From the NCBI GenBank assembly GCA_964592275.1, contig CAZQDJ010000017.1, forward strand, positions 1 to 22,529: 22,529 nucleotides of DNA. The letters are read 5' to 3'. Position numbers and translations under genes: made by a program. The notes beneath the pieces are model-generated. The model saw only the letters and a program-made list of their open reading frames with translations. It was not told where the DNA came from and made no database searches. Every line of letters begins with the position of its first letter. The first letter of the stretch is position 1. The stretch comes from CANNBR01 sp964592275. GTDB taxonomy: Bacteria > Babelota > Babeliae > Babelales > CAIQNR01. Shown piece after piece: positions 1 through 7,344 of this stretch.

Positions 1-189
1 GCCAAAAGTTTTATCAACAAGGCCATCAAGGTTAACTGCTTTGGTATATGAGGCGATAGTTGCAGAGGAAGTTTGTGGGGTTATGGTGATACTACCATTC
101 CGTGCAAGTGGGTTGCCGTTGTAATCTACTGCTCCTTGTGCATACGCAAAGGCCAGAGCAAGGCACAGCATCAGCAATTGCTTTTTCAT
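1..189 (-). CDS. Secreted protein, N-terminal part only (runs off the window)
   Basis: An open frame of 63 codons begins with ATG at 189 and continues past the left edge. The N-terminus has a Sec signal peptide: MKKQ, then a hydrophobic stretch, then an Ala-rich end (AYAQGA), so the product is probably exported. A good ribosome site (GGGGA, about 7 nt from the ATG) lies on the minus strand. The mature part begins with a Ser/Thr-rich segment and reaches LDGLVDKTFG just before the edge. That is reminiscent of the start of a delta-60 type repeat (LD..FG), but one partial copy is not enough to assign a family. It is divergent from the protease gene at 314 and shares the 124-bp region between them. 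Confidence 0.7.
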   Translation of the reverse strand, partial: MKKQLLMLCLALAFAYAQGAVDYNGNPLARNGSITITPQTSSATIASYTKAVNLDGLVDKTFG

Positions 190-228
190 AGAATTTCCCC
201 TTTTTTTAAAAAATTTTTAAGAATTTTA

Positions 229-257
229 ATTTTACATATGAGAGCTCCTTGCGACAA
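229..257 (-). promoter_or_regulatory. Candidate sigma70 promoter for the gene ending at 1
   Basis: On the minus strand, -35 TTGTCG (252-257) and -10 TAAAAT (229-234) are separated by 17 nt. This would give a leader of about 30 nt before the ATG at 189. The -35 is only a 4/6 match, so the call is tentative. No equally good promoter was found for the plus-strand gene at 314. Confidence 0.4.
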
Positions 258-313
258 TAATTGATAAACTCTTAATTAATCTTCAGATAAACCATAAGCT
301 TTAGGAGCACTCT

Positions 314-2131
314 ATGAAAAAGAAAGTGATAGTCACAGCAATTAGTATGGTGCTCTTTGGAGCGCATATACATCCTCTCCCTATTAAAACGTTATTCACT
401 CTTGATGAGCTTAAAACAATAAAGTGTTCACAAAATCATTCCTATGAAACTATTTTTTGGTGCCAGCTTTTTCCTACTACTGGTCTAAATACACAAGCTA
501 CATCTCCTCATTATCCGTATCTACCTCATGCTTACCCTTTAGAAGAACTTGCTCCAACTCTTGGTAAAGGTATTTCTGTTACTCTTATCGATACTGGTAT
601 TTTTGGATTTACCTTTAAAACTTCAACCCAAACCTTTGTTAAACATCCAGATCTTACTATTATAGGTGACTTTTCCCACGAACCTCATAACACTATCCCT
701 TTTGTTGGTAAAAATTCTGACCCGTTTAAAGACCTTGCTACTTTTACTATGCATCACACAAAAGAAAATCTACGAAACATAAAAAAAATCTATCAACTAC
801 TCCCTGAATGGATTCTTGAGTACCTCACAACTAAAACGACAATTGCTCTTGATATATACCTCCAAGAAAATGGTTCTAGTGATCTTTTTGAAAGGAACAT
901 TCTTTTCTTTCTCTCTCCAAAAAAATTATTTTCTGCTGAAGGAAAACGTGTTAAAAATACACTACTTTTTAGTGACAACGGATTTTCTCGATTCAACATT
1001 GCTACATTAGAATCTGGTCAAAAAGTAGTAGCTGAATGCATACCAATGGCTTCACTGGCTATTCCTCGAACGTCAATGACTGACCATGCAACGCACGTTG
1101 CAAGTATTATAGGTGCAAAACCGCCTCTCAATGTATCTTTTCAAAACCTTTTACCTACTACAGACACAGGTCTCTATGGGCTTGCCCCCGAATGTTCGTT
1201 ACGCGTTATTAAAGCATTACATGAAGAACAGGGAACAACAACTGATGTTAATCATATAACGCATGCACTTGAACGAGCAGCTGATCATCACACGGACATT
1301 ATCAATCTTAGTTTAAAACTTGATGACACTATTGACCCTCATGATCCTCTTTTTAAAAAATTAGAAAAAATACTCTCAACTTTTCCCTATGTCTGTTGCG
1401 CAACAGGAAATGAAGGAATAAAAAAACCGGGCCGCATATCCTATCCGGCCCGGTTTAAGAATGTTCCTTTTTCCGTCGGATCTTTTGGATGCCTTTATAA
1501 TAAAAAAACAGGTCATTATTCATGTCACCTTTCTAGCTTTAGCCAATACGAAAAAGGAATAGGGCCATTCTTTGTTGCTCCTGGTGAAAACATTATTGGC
1601 TGTTCCTATGCTTACGCTGATAAAGAACCACTGTACGCACTTAAATCTGGAACATCATGTGCAACTGCTTTTATGAGCGGAGCACTTGCTCTTATTCTTG
1701 GAGAATTTAAAAATGACTTTTCAAAAGAACAGCTCATTATGGTATGTCAGGCTTCATGCTTTAGATTGCATGCGACTAAAGAATGGAAAGAGCATGTTAT
1801 CTATGGAGTTCTTGATATACGAACAGCTTTATTCACTCTTCATATTTTAAAAAGACTCAAGCTACATACTTCACTACAAATATTCGAAAAACAGTTTTCT
1901 TTCTTGCTTGCAGCTATTCATGACGAACTTTTTGCTCTACCAATCTTATATGGAAAAAAGCACCGCATAACCCATTCATTTAAAGAAAGTTTTATTGATT
2001 ATTATAATGCAAGCTTGTCTTTATCATTGCCTTTATCTAGTGAAAAAGAGCTCACGATGCCACTTGCTAAAGCACTAGACGCAATAACTACCAAAGTTAT
2101 TGCAAAAAACTCCTTTCTTTCTCAGCGATGA
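314..2131 (+). CDS. Secreted subtilisin-like serine protease (family S8)
   Basis: This 605-residue protein has a signal-peptide-like N-terminus (MKKK followed by about 13 hydrophobic residues). The S8 catalytic blocks are all present: Asp93 in LIDTGIFG, His258 in DHATHVAS, the oxyanion Asn366 in CATGNEG and Ser448 in SGTSCATAFMSG. It should therefore be an active endopeptidase outside the cytoplasm. The spacing is unusual: about 165 residues separate Asp and His, versus about 30 in subtilisin, so a large helical and charged insert (roughly 100-255) sits there. No I9 propeptide is obvious. About 150 residues follow the Ser block and have no recognised domain. The ATG at 314 is preceded by TAGGAG at 6-nt spacing. 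The next gene starts 58 nt downstream on the same strand and may be cotranscribed. The protease assignment is firm; the substrate is unknown. Confidence 0.93.
   Translation: MKKKVIVTAISMVLFGAHIHPLPIKTLFTLDELKTIKCSQNHSYETIFWCQLFPTTGLNTQATSPHYPYLPHAYPLEELAPTLGKGISVTLIDTGIFGFTFKTSTQTFVKHPDLTIIGDFSHEPHNTIPFVGKNSDPFKDLATFTMHHTKENLRNIKKIYQLLPEWILEYLTTKTTIALDIYLQENGSSDLFERNILFFLSPKKLFSAEGKRVKNTLLFSDNGFSRFNIATLESGQKVVAECIPMASLAIPRTSMTDHATHVASIIGAKPPLNVSFQNLLPTTDTGLYGLAPECSLRVIKALHEEQGTTTDVNHITHALERAADHHTDIINLSLKLDDTIDPHDPLFKKLEKILSTFPYVCCATGNEGIKKPGRISYPARFKNVPFSVGSFGCLYNKKTGHYSCHLSSFSQYEKGIGPFFVAPGENIIGCSYAYADKEPLYALKSGTSCATAFMSGALALILGEFKNDFSKEQLIMVCQASCFRLHATKEWKEHVIYGVLDIRTALFTLHILKRLKLHTSLQIFEKQFSFLLAAIHDELFALPILYGKKHRITHSFKESFIDYYNASLSLSLPLSSEKELTMPLAKALDAITTKVIAKNSFLSQR
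1424..1456. repeat. Perfect GC-rich inverted repeat inside the protease gene
   Basis: An 11-bp perfect stem (AAACCGGGCCG at 1424-1434, CGGCCCGGTTT at 1446-1456) flanks an 11-nt loop. It is preceded by an A run (1421-1426), and only TTTAAG follows on the right. It lies inside the coding sequence and encodes the stretch around GRISYPA, between the Asn and Ser blocks. The stem is much richer in GC than the surrounding gene. Confidence 0.85.
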
Positions 2132-2189
2132 AAAGCTATGTTTGAAAAATGTTATCCAAAAATGAAACGTTAAAAAACGGGAGTAGACT

Positions 2190-3446
2190 ATGAAGAGCCT
2201 CTTGAAAAACCTTTTTTTTCTAGCAGCACTTATGCACTGCACGCTAGCACATGCTCATTCAGAGTTTTTATATCCTGTTGGAACTATTTTTTTTGAAAAC
2301 AACGAGCACATAACAGTTCTTTATCAACAAGGAACTCATCTTGAATTATGGCTCTGGAATCCTACAACAAAAGTTGCATTTAAAGGCCTTTCACATTATG
2401 CTCCTGCTGGGCTTACCGTGCTTCCTTCTGGTACTCAATTTAGTTTTATTGATCATGAACGAATTCGTATCAAAGCACTTTCTAAAAAATCACCAAAGGC
2501 TTTAGACATGTATCCTCTCTATGATTTTGGGCTACTCTACTGGATTGATGACGAAAACTGTTATTGCAGCGCACGCGAACGCCATCATTATAATCTCTTT
2601 CATATTACAACAGATGGGGACCTCTATCGGCTTACACGCTCATCTACGTGTGACTACACGTATCCACAAAAAATAGAATCGGAACTTTTTTACATTAAAA
2701 AAAATCATGAAAATAATCAGTATACTATTGAAAAAGCATTGTACCCTACAACACAAATTTCTACCTGCCAAGCAAAAATGCATGATTTGAAAGACGGATT
2801 AACCTTAGAAAAAATAGAATTAGTAAGTGAAGATACTCCACGATCATGTCTTTCTGAAACCACACCTGACATTCTTTTTACCTGTAATGAATATGATAAA
2901 GCTCTTACGTTTCTGCACATGCAAAATTCAGTGAAAGGGTTTTTCCTTAAACATATAGACCATCCTTTTATTGAAAGATTTGAAAAAATTATGACATTTG
3001 AGTGTTGGCAACTTTCAAAACAGGAAACTGATTTCAAAAAAGAGAAAGGGGGAGACGTTTCATCACAATGGGAAACAAAAAAGCTCTTTCAATTTTCAAT
3101 ACCACTGAATTTTTTATATGGAGAGAACCGGCTTTATGAATCAATTTTAAGGTTATTACCTCTGTATACCGAAGAAGAGATTTTTTATGTGAGCGCAAAC
3201 GATCAAGGTTACTTACACGTCTATCGTTACAATACGTTGAATGCTTCAATAACGTGTCTGGCACAAGCGCCACAAATAATAACTCATGAAAAATATTTAT
3301 TTACTCCTTATTTCTATAAAGGAAAAGCATTTTGTGGCGGCATGGTAAAAACTGAAGAAAATTCCTTAGCTGTCGGCCCAACAATCGAAGAGGCTGAACA
3401 CGGAGAACAGCTTTTTACCTTTCCCGAATTGTGCGTGCTAGAATAA
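2190..3446 (+). CDS. Secreted protein of unknown function, possible beta-propeller
   Basis: This 418-residue protein has a clear Sec signal peptide: MKSLLKN, a hydrophobic core, and a likely cleavage after AHA near residue 22. I do not recognise a family. The body is rich in aromatic residues and strand-like segments with recurring turns such as TTDGDLYRLT and SANDQGYLHVYRYN. These resemble blades of TolB- or WD40-like propellers, but I could not count regular blades. Cysteines are scattered along it, compatible with disulfides in an exported protein. The ribosome site GGGAG (2179-2183) is 6 nt before the ATG. It follows the S8 protease by 58 nt with no terminator between, so the two are probably one transcription unit and may act in the same compartment. 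Confidence 0.75.
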   Translation: MKSLLKNLFFLAALMHCTLAHAHSEFLYPVGTIFFENNEHITVLYQQGTHLELWLWNPTTKVAFKGLSHYAPAGLTVLPSGTQFSFIDHERIRIKALSKKSPKALDMYPLYDFGLLYWIDDENCYCSARERHHYNLFHITTDGDLYRLTRSSTCDYTYPQKIESELFYIKKNHENNQYTIEKALYPTTQISTCQAKMHDLKDGLTLEKIELVSEDTPRSCLSETTPDILFTCNEYDKALTFLHMQNSVKGFFLKHIDHPFIERFEKIMTFECWQLSKQETDFKKEKGGDVSSQWETKKLFQFSIPLNFLYGENRLYESILRLLPLYTEEEIFYVSANDQGYLHVYRYNTLNASITCLAQAPQIITHEKYLFTPYFYKGKAFCGGMVKTEENSLAVGPTIEEAEHGEQLFTFPELCVLE

Positions 3447-3501
3447 GACGCGGCCAAGGTAGGCTCCATTTTTAATCAAGCGTCGCATGAAAAAGCACGC
3501 A
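3432..3501. repeat. Nested inverted repeats around the stop of the 2190-3446 gene
   Basis: An outer pair TGCGTGCT (3432-3439) and AGCACGCA (3494-3501) encloses an inner pair GACGC (3447-3451) and GCGTC (3480-3484). The outer left arm overlaps the last codons of the gene. The arms could fold into a two-part stem in the mRNA 3' end. No T-run follows, so it is not a canonical terminator and may be coincidental. Confidence 0.3.
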
Positions 3502-3746
3502 ATCAAATTATACTCTTACACATGCAAGCTTATATTTTTTAAAATTAAGCATAAATGATACATTCTCTTAAAAATAGATCCCCCCTTTTTTATTTACATA
3601 ATAGCTATTATCAGACCCAAGATTTCTTTTAAAAAAATTTCCCTCTTCAACCGCTAAAAATAGAGAGAATAATAATTCCTGTCATTGCCACGCAAGCTCA
3701 CAATGACAGGAATTTTTCTTTTTCATTCATTTTTTCTAATATGAAG
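3447..3746. other. Convergent intergenic region, 300 bp, no gene seen
   Basis: This stretch lies between the stop of the plus-strand secreted gene and the stop of ruvC on the minus strand. It is very AT-rich and has no supported ORF. It holds the right half of the nested inverted repeats, a 14-bp perfect palindrome ATAATAGCTATTAT (3598-3611) and a strong hairpin at 3674-3714. Nothing else was recognised. Confidence 0.7.
3674..3714 (+). terminator. Hairpin terminator, probably serving both converging genes
   Basis: A 14-bp perfect stem (AATTCCTGTCATTG at 3674-3687, CAATGACAGGAATT at 3701-3714) has a 13-nt loop. On the plus strand it runs into TTTCTTTTT, a good U-tract. On the minus strand the following sequence is less T-rich, so termination of ruvC transcripts is plausible but weaker. 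The core resembles the GTCATTG...CAATGAC dispersed-repeat style seen in many bacteria (see findings). Confidence 0.75.
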
Positions 3747-4244
3747 TCAACGAACAATCGAAGAAACAACTGGTGTTTTCACCGCCCACATACCACACAA
3801 AGTAATAGCCAAAGCATCAGTAACATCATGCTTTACTTGTTCATTCAACTTCGGAAAAAGCCGCGCAATCACCGTAGCCACTTGCTCCTTGCTAGCTCCA
3901 CCAAATCCAGTCAACGTCTGTTTAACCTGTCGCGGCGCAAATTCATGCACCTCAAGTGAATAGGTATGCGCAAGCAAATAAAGAATACCCCGCAAATAAC
4001 CAAGCTTTAAAAAAGTCTGAGTATTCTTGCCTAAAAATGGCGTTTCTAATGAAATATGGGTAACGGCGTGATCAATAATTTTTTTGTTAAAAAATTCATA
4101 GAACAACCCTGTCCGTTCAATAAGTGTTTTTGTCTGAGGTAAATGAAGATAACCGTAATCAAGCACAACCGTACGCTGTTTTTCCTTACGCAGAACACCA
4201 AATCCTGCATATCTAAAACCTGGATCTATCCCAAGCAACACCAT
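3747..4244 (-). CDS. ruvC: Crossover junction endodeoxyribonuclease RuvC
   Basis: RuvC resolves Holliday junctions at the end of homologous recombination, working with RuvAB. The 165-residue length is typical. The RNase H-like fold's acidic residues are present: Asp7 in GIDPG, Glu67 in SLETPF, and Asp140 and Asp143 in KHDVTDALAI. The conserved block around GKNTQTFLKLGYLRG matches the family's signature helix. The ATG at 4244 is preceded by GGGGA on the minus strand at about 8-nt spacing. It is the last gene of a minus-strand run, 58 nt after dnaB. No ruvA or ruvB lies in this window. Confidence 0.96.
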   Translation of the reverse strand: MVLLGIDPGFRYAGFGVLRKEKQRTVVLDYGYLHLPQTKTLIERTGLFYEFFNKKIIDHAVTHISLETPFLGKNTQTFLKLGYLRGILYLLAHTYSLEVHEFAPRQVKQTLTGFGGASKEQVATVIARLFPKLNEQVKHDVTDALAITLCGMWAVKTPVVSSIVR

Positions 4245-4302
4245 GCCAGAATCCCCTTTTTATACTCTCACCCTACCGTTATACGACAGTTGCTTTACTT
4301 TT

Positions 4303-5673
4303 TTAAAAACCTTCAAGATCTTCGAATTTTGTAAGTTCACGCAAGAACTGAAGCTGCACTGTTCCCGTAGGTCCGTTACGTTGTTTCCCCACAATAAGTT
4401 CTGCAAGAGCTGGATTTTCTGTGTCAGGGTTGTACACAATATCCCGATACAAGAACATAATAACGTCCGCATCTTGTTCAATCGCACCCGATTCACGCAA
4501 GTCAGAAAGCATAGGACGTTTATCCATACGACTGTCAACCGCACGCGAAAGCTGAGACAATGCAAGAATGGGAACCTGTAATTCCTTTGCAAGCGCTTTT
4601 AATGCACGCGAAATTTCAGAAACTTCCTGATGCCTATTTTCATGTTTCTTAGTACTATGCAGCATTTGTAAATAATCGATGACAAGGAAATCTATACCAT
4701 GGTGCGCTTTAAGTTTTCGCGCTTTTGCACGCAACGCCATAATATCAAGACCAGCCGTATCATCAATAAACAATTTTCTTTCCGAAAGTCGTGATGCCGC
4801 ATTAATAAGTTCAACCCATTCATCTGAAGTAATCGTCGCATTACGAATATTATGATGCGCAATATTTGATTCAGCTGAAAGCAATCGTAACGTTAACTGT
4901 TCTCCGCCCATTTCAAGCGAGAACACGCCAACATTCAATCCATTTGCAGCTGCATGAGCACCTATATTAAGAGCAAGCGCCGTTTTTCCCATTGAAGGAC
5001 GAGCAGCAAGAATAACCAAATCACCCTTTTGAAAACCAGAAGTCATCTGATCAAGAAGTTCATACCCAGAAGCAATACCGGTCAATCCGCCACTATGACT
5101 TTTAATATCAGAAAGATGCTGGAAAGTTTTTTTTACCCAAATATTTAATTGAACAAAATTCTGTTCTGCTCGTTGATTTGAAATCTGAAAAATTGTTTTC
5201 TCAGCTTCATCAAGAACTGAACTAATTTCTCGATCTTCCTGATTAAAACAAGAAGAAATAATAACGCTTGCAGAATTAATGAGGTCCCGTAATACTGCTT
5301 TTTCTTTAATAATCTTTGCATGCTGGGCAACAAGCCCAAGAGAAGGAATATCTTCTTGTAAAGACAAGAGCTGCACAACCCCACCGATAGCTTCAAGCTG
5401 TCCCTTTTTATCAAGAACATCTTGGAGAGTAACTAGGTCAACCCGTTCCATACGTTGAGCAATATCAACAATTGCTTGATAGATCACTCTATGTGATGGA
5501 ACATAAAAATCCTGCGCATGCAATAATTCAACAACCTGCGCAACATTTTCGTCATTTAAAAGAAGCGCTCCAAGAACGGCTTTTTCAGCCTCAACCGAAC
5601 AAGGAAGCTTTTTACCAAGAACACGTTCTGCGTTCTCAACTTTTTTAGGAAGATATTCCTTTTGTATATTCAT
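4303..5673 (-). CDS. dnaB: Replicative DNA helicase DnaB
   Basis: DnaB is the hexameric helicase that unwinds DNA ahead of the replisome on the lagging strand. The 456-residue protein has the N-terminal helical domain (about 25-130, starting SVEAEKAVLGALL), a linker, and a RecA-like motor. Walker A is ARPSMGKT (224-231), the catalytic Glu254 is in FSLEM, and Walker B is FLVIDYLQM with Asp333. The polar-Gln motif ALSQLSR (371-377) and the C-terminal KQRNGPTG block are intact. I see no intein or large insertion. The gene starts 6 nt after the rplI stop and has no convincing ribosome site of its own, so translation is probably coupled to rplI. The rplI-dnaB pairing is common in bacteria. Confidence 0.97.
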   Translation of the reverse strand: MNIQKEYLPKKVENAERVLGKKLPCSVEAEKAVLGALLLNDENVAQVVELLHAQDFYVPSHRVIYQAIVDIAQRMERVDLVTLQDVLDKKGQLEAIGGVVQLLSLQEDIPSLGLVAQHAKIIKEKAVLRDLINSASVIISSCFNQEDREISSVLDEAEKTIFQISNQRAEQNFVQLNIWVKKTFQHLSDIKSHSGGLTGIASGYELLDQMTSGFQKGDLVILAARPSMGKTALALNIGAHAAANGLNVGVFSLEMGGEQLTLRLLSAESNIAHHNIRNATITSDEWVELINAASRLSERKLFIDDTAGLDIMALRAKARKLKAHHGIDFLVIDYLQMLHSTKKHENRHQEVSEISRALKALAKELQVPILALSQLSRAVDSRMDKRPMLSDLRESGAIEQDADVIMFLYRDIVYNPDTENPALAELIVGKQRNGPTGTVQLQFLRELTKFEDLEGF

Positions 5674-5679
5674 GAATAA

Positions 5680-6138
5680 CTACTGAGCCGCCGTAGCTTC
5701 TGCAACAATTTTCAACGCAACTTTTGGCTTTAATTTAGTTGTAAGTTTCACAGTAATTTCAAACGAACCACGTTCTTTAATGTTCTTATCAAACTCAATT
5801 TGGCTCTTTGAAACAGCAACACCATGCTCTGCCATTAATTCAACTACTTCAGTTGCATTAACTGCACCATACAATTTTCCATCATTATGTACTTTGCGTT
5901 TTAATACCAAATGCAAAGCCTTAATTTTTTCAGCAAGCATTGAAGTTTGAGTAGAAATAACCGCCTCACGATTTACCACTTCGCGCTTTTTCGCTTCGTA
6001 AAATGCTTCATTTTGTGGAGTAATTTTTAATGCCAATTTTTGTGGAATTAAAAAGTTAAGACCAAATCCTTCCTTAACTTTAACAACCTCTCCGGCCAGA
6101 CCAACACTTTTAACATCTTTGAGCATGTATACTTTCAT
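5680..6138 (-). CDS. rplI: 50S ribosomal protein bL9
   Basis: bL9 is a large-subunit ribosomal protein that binds 23S rRNA near the L1 stalk. At 152 residues it has the normal length. The N-terminal domain carries the family block GLAGEVVKVKEGFGLNFLIP (residues 13-32). A long connecting helix (about 40-75) and a C-terminal domain with HNDGKLYGAVNATEV follow. The ATG at 6138 is preceded by GAGGA at about 7-nt spacing. It is the first gene of the minus-strand unit rplI-dnaB-ruvC. The usual upstream partners rpsF, rpsR and ssb are not adjacent; the upstream neighbour is a divergent secreted protein gene. Confidence 0.97.
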   Translation of the reverse strand: MKVYMLKDVKSVGLAGEVVKVKEGFGLNFLIPQKLALKITPQNEAFYEAKKREVVNREAVISTQTSMLAEKIKALHLVLKRKVHNDGKLYGAVNATEVVELMAEHGVAVSKSQIEFDKNIKERGSFEITVKLTTKLKPKVALKIVAEATAAQ

Positions 6139-6178
6139 GGAGAATCCTCAGATACGTAGTTTTAAACTGATGCTTTTA

Positions 6179-6206
6179 AGTATAAAGCAAAAACGAAAAC
6201 AGTGAA
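6179..6206 (-). promoter_or_regulatory. Candidate promoter of the rplI-dnaB-ruvC operon
   Basis: On the minus strand, TTCACT (6201-6206) and TATACT (6179-6184) are separated by 16 nt. This would start the transcript about 35 nt before the rplI ATG. The -10 matches consensus at 5/6 positions and the -35 at 4/6. It lies back to back with the plus-strand promoter at 6235-6262. Confidence 0.5.
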
Positions 6207-6234
6207 GCATCAACACGCTTCAAAACGAATGCCT

Positions 6235-6262
6235 TTGACTTTTATAAAACCAAGCGTATAAT
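6235..6262 (+). promoter_or_regulatory. Near-consensus sigma70 promoter of the ankyrin/RING gene
   Basis: TTGACT (6235-6240), a 16-nt spacer and a perfect TATAAT (6257-6262) form one of the strongest promoters in the window. The start would be near 6269, giving a leader of about 40 nt that contains CGGAAG before the ATG at 6309. This suggests high, probably constitutive expression. Confidence 0.75.
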
Positions 6263-6308
6263 TTCTAATTGAAGTATTTTTTATTAAAAAAAACGGAAGT
6301 TTAAAATC

Positions 6309-7277
6309 ATGAATAAATTATTCCTAACCTTAGGCTTAATAAGCCTAACCATGTCATTAACCGCTGGCGATTTCCCTGACCTTACTCCGCCTGAACAAGC
6401 ACTCCTAGAAAAAGCTGCAGCTCAGGGTATTGATTCCGATTTCAATGCACTCAAAGCACTCGACCCCGAAGCTTTTAAAACTTTTATAAATAGACAAACA
6501 TCCGAAGGAGAATCTCATCTCGTTCGCGCCTGCTGGTATGGAGATATTGAAAATGCAACAAAACTTATTGCAGCTGGAGTCAATCCTTTTTTAACTATTT
6601 CAAAAACAGGTTTTTTTCACACAGCAGGAGACACTGCTCTTAATGCCGCTTGTAAAAAAGGTCCTGCTTCTCTTGTAGAATTATTACTACGCGAAAGTGG
6701 TAGAGTACGGCCTCAACTTATAAATACTACTAATGAACACGGAAGATCCTGCTTACACGATCTTTGCAGAACAGAAATAGATCTTGAAAAACTTACCATC
6801 CTGTTACGCGATGGAGGCAATGTCAACTTGCAAGATAATGAAGGCAACACTCCTCTCTATTACGCAGGCAATCCAAAAAAAAACAAAGTTTCTCAGCAAG
6901 AAGCCCTTACACTACTCATGAGACATGGTGCTGATACAACTATTCTCAACAAAAGAGGAGCCCTTCCTTATGCTATTGGATTTTTTCTCGATACTGTAGG
7001 TCTCCGCGCTCTCGATGCTTATTCAGATGAGGCAGTGAAAATTCATATGGCACAAGGAAAAGCAGCTGCAGCTGCCACAGCAACAGCCACCGAACAAAAA
7101 AAATCTGCGGCGCTATCGATTTGCTGCCCTATCTGTTTACTTGAAGAAGAAAAAAATGATTCCCACGCAATTCTTGCTTCATGTAATCACAGCGGCCACA
7201 GAGCTTGTTTAGACGAATGGTTTAAACGCGATGCAAGATGCCCTCTATGCCGTAGCACAAACATCACTAAGAAATAA
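6309..7277 (+). CDS. Secreted ankyrin-repeat protein with C-terminal RING-H2 finger (putative E3 ubiquitin ligase effector)
   Basis: This 322-residue protein starts with a Sec-like signal peptide (MNKLFLTLGLIS..., likely cleaved near residue 19). About four ankyrin repeats follow (roughly 67-93, 107-127, 144-173, 178-211), with typical turns such as GNTPLYYA and LLMRHGADTT. After an Ala/Thr-rich linker (251-262) comes a complete C3H2C3 RING finger: Cys273, Cys276, Cys292, His294, His297, Cys300, Cys311 and Cys314, with the CPIC and CPLC knuckles and a Trp at 304. RING-H2 domains of this kind recruit ubiquitin-loaded E2 enzymes in eukaryotes. Bacteria lack that pathway, so I infer action inside a eukaryotic host, with the ankyrin repeats choosing the target. 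How it would leave the periplasm is not visible. Zinc binding and the domain calls are strong; ligase activity is inference. Confidence 0.88.
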   Translation: MNKLFLTLGLISLTMSLTAGDFPDLTPPEQALLEKAAAQGIDSDFNALKALDPEAFKTFINRQTSEGESHLVRACWYGDIENATKLIAAGVNPFLTISKTGFFHTAGDTALNAACKKGPASLVELLLRESGRVRPQLINTTNEHGRSCLHDLCRTEIDLEKLTILLRDGGNVNLQDNEGNTPLYYAGNPKKNKVSQQEALTLLMRHGADTTILNKRGALPYAIGFFLDTVGLRALDAYSDEAVKIHMAQGKAAAAATATATEQKKSAALSICCPICLLEEEKNDSHAILASCNHSGHRACLDEWFKRDARCPLCRSTNITKK

Positions 7278-7300
7278 TAACATTCAAGATGTATCAAAAT

Positions 7301-7335
7301 AAAAAACAGGCGTTTTTTAAAAGCGCCTGTTTTTT
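7301..7335. terminator. Bidirectional terminator between converging genes
   Basis: A 12-bp perfect stem (AAAAAACAGGCG at 7301-7312, CGCCTGTTTTTT at 7324-7335) has an 11-nt loop. The A and T runs at the outer ends supply a U-tract on either strand. It ends the ankyrin/RING transcript (stop 7277) and the giant minus-strand gene (stop 7345). Confidence 0.9.
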
Positions 7336-7344
7336 AATATTTTT

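Noticed and set aside
3598..3611. 14-bp perfect palindrome ATAATAGCTATTAT as an operator
   Set aside because: It lies between two converging genes, far from any promoter, in very AT-rich DNA where such palindromes arise by chance.
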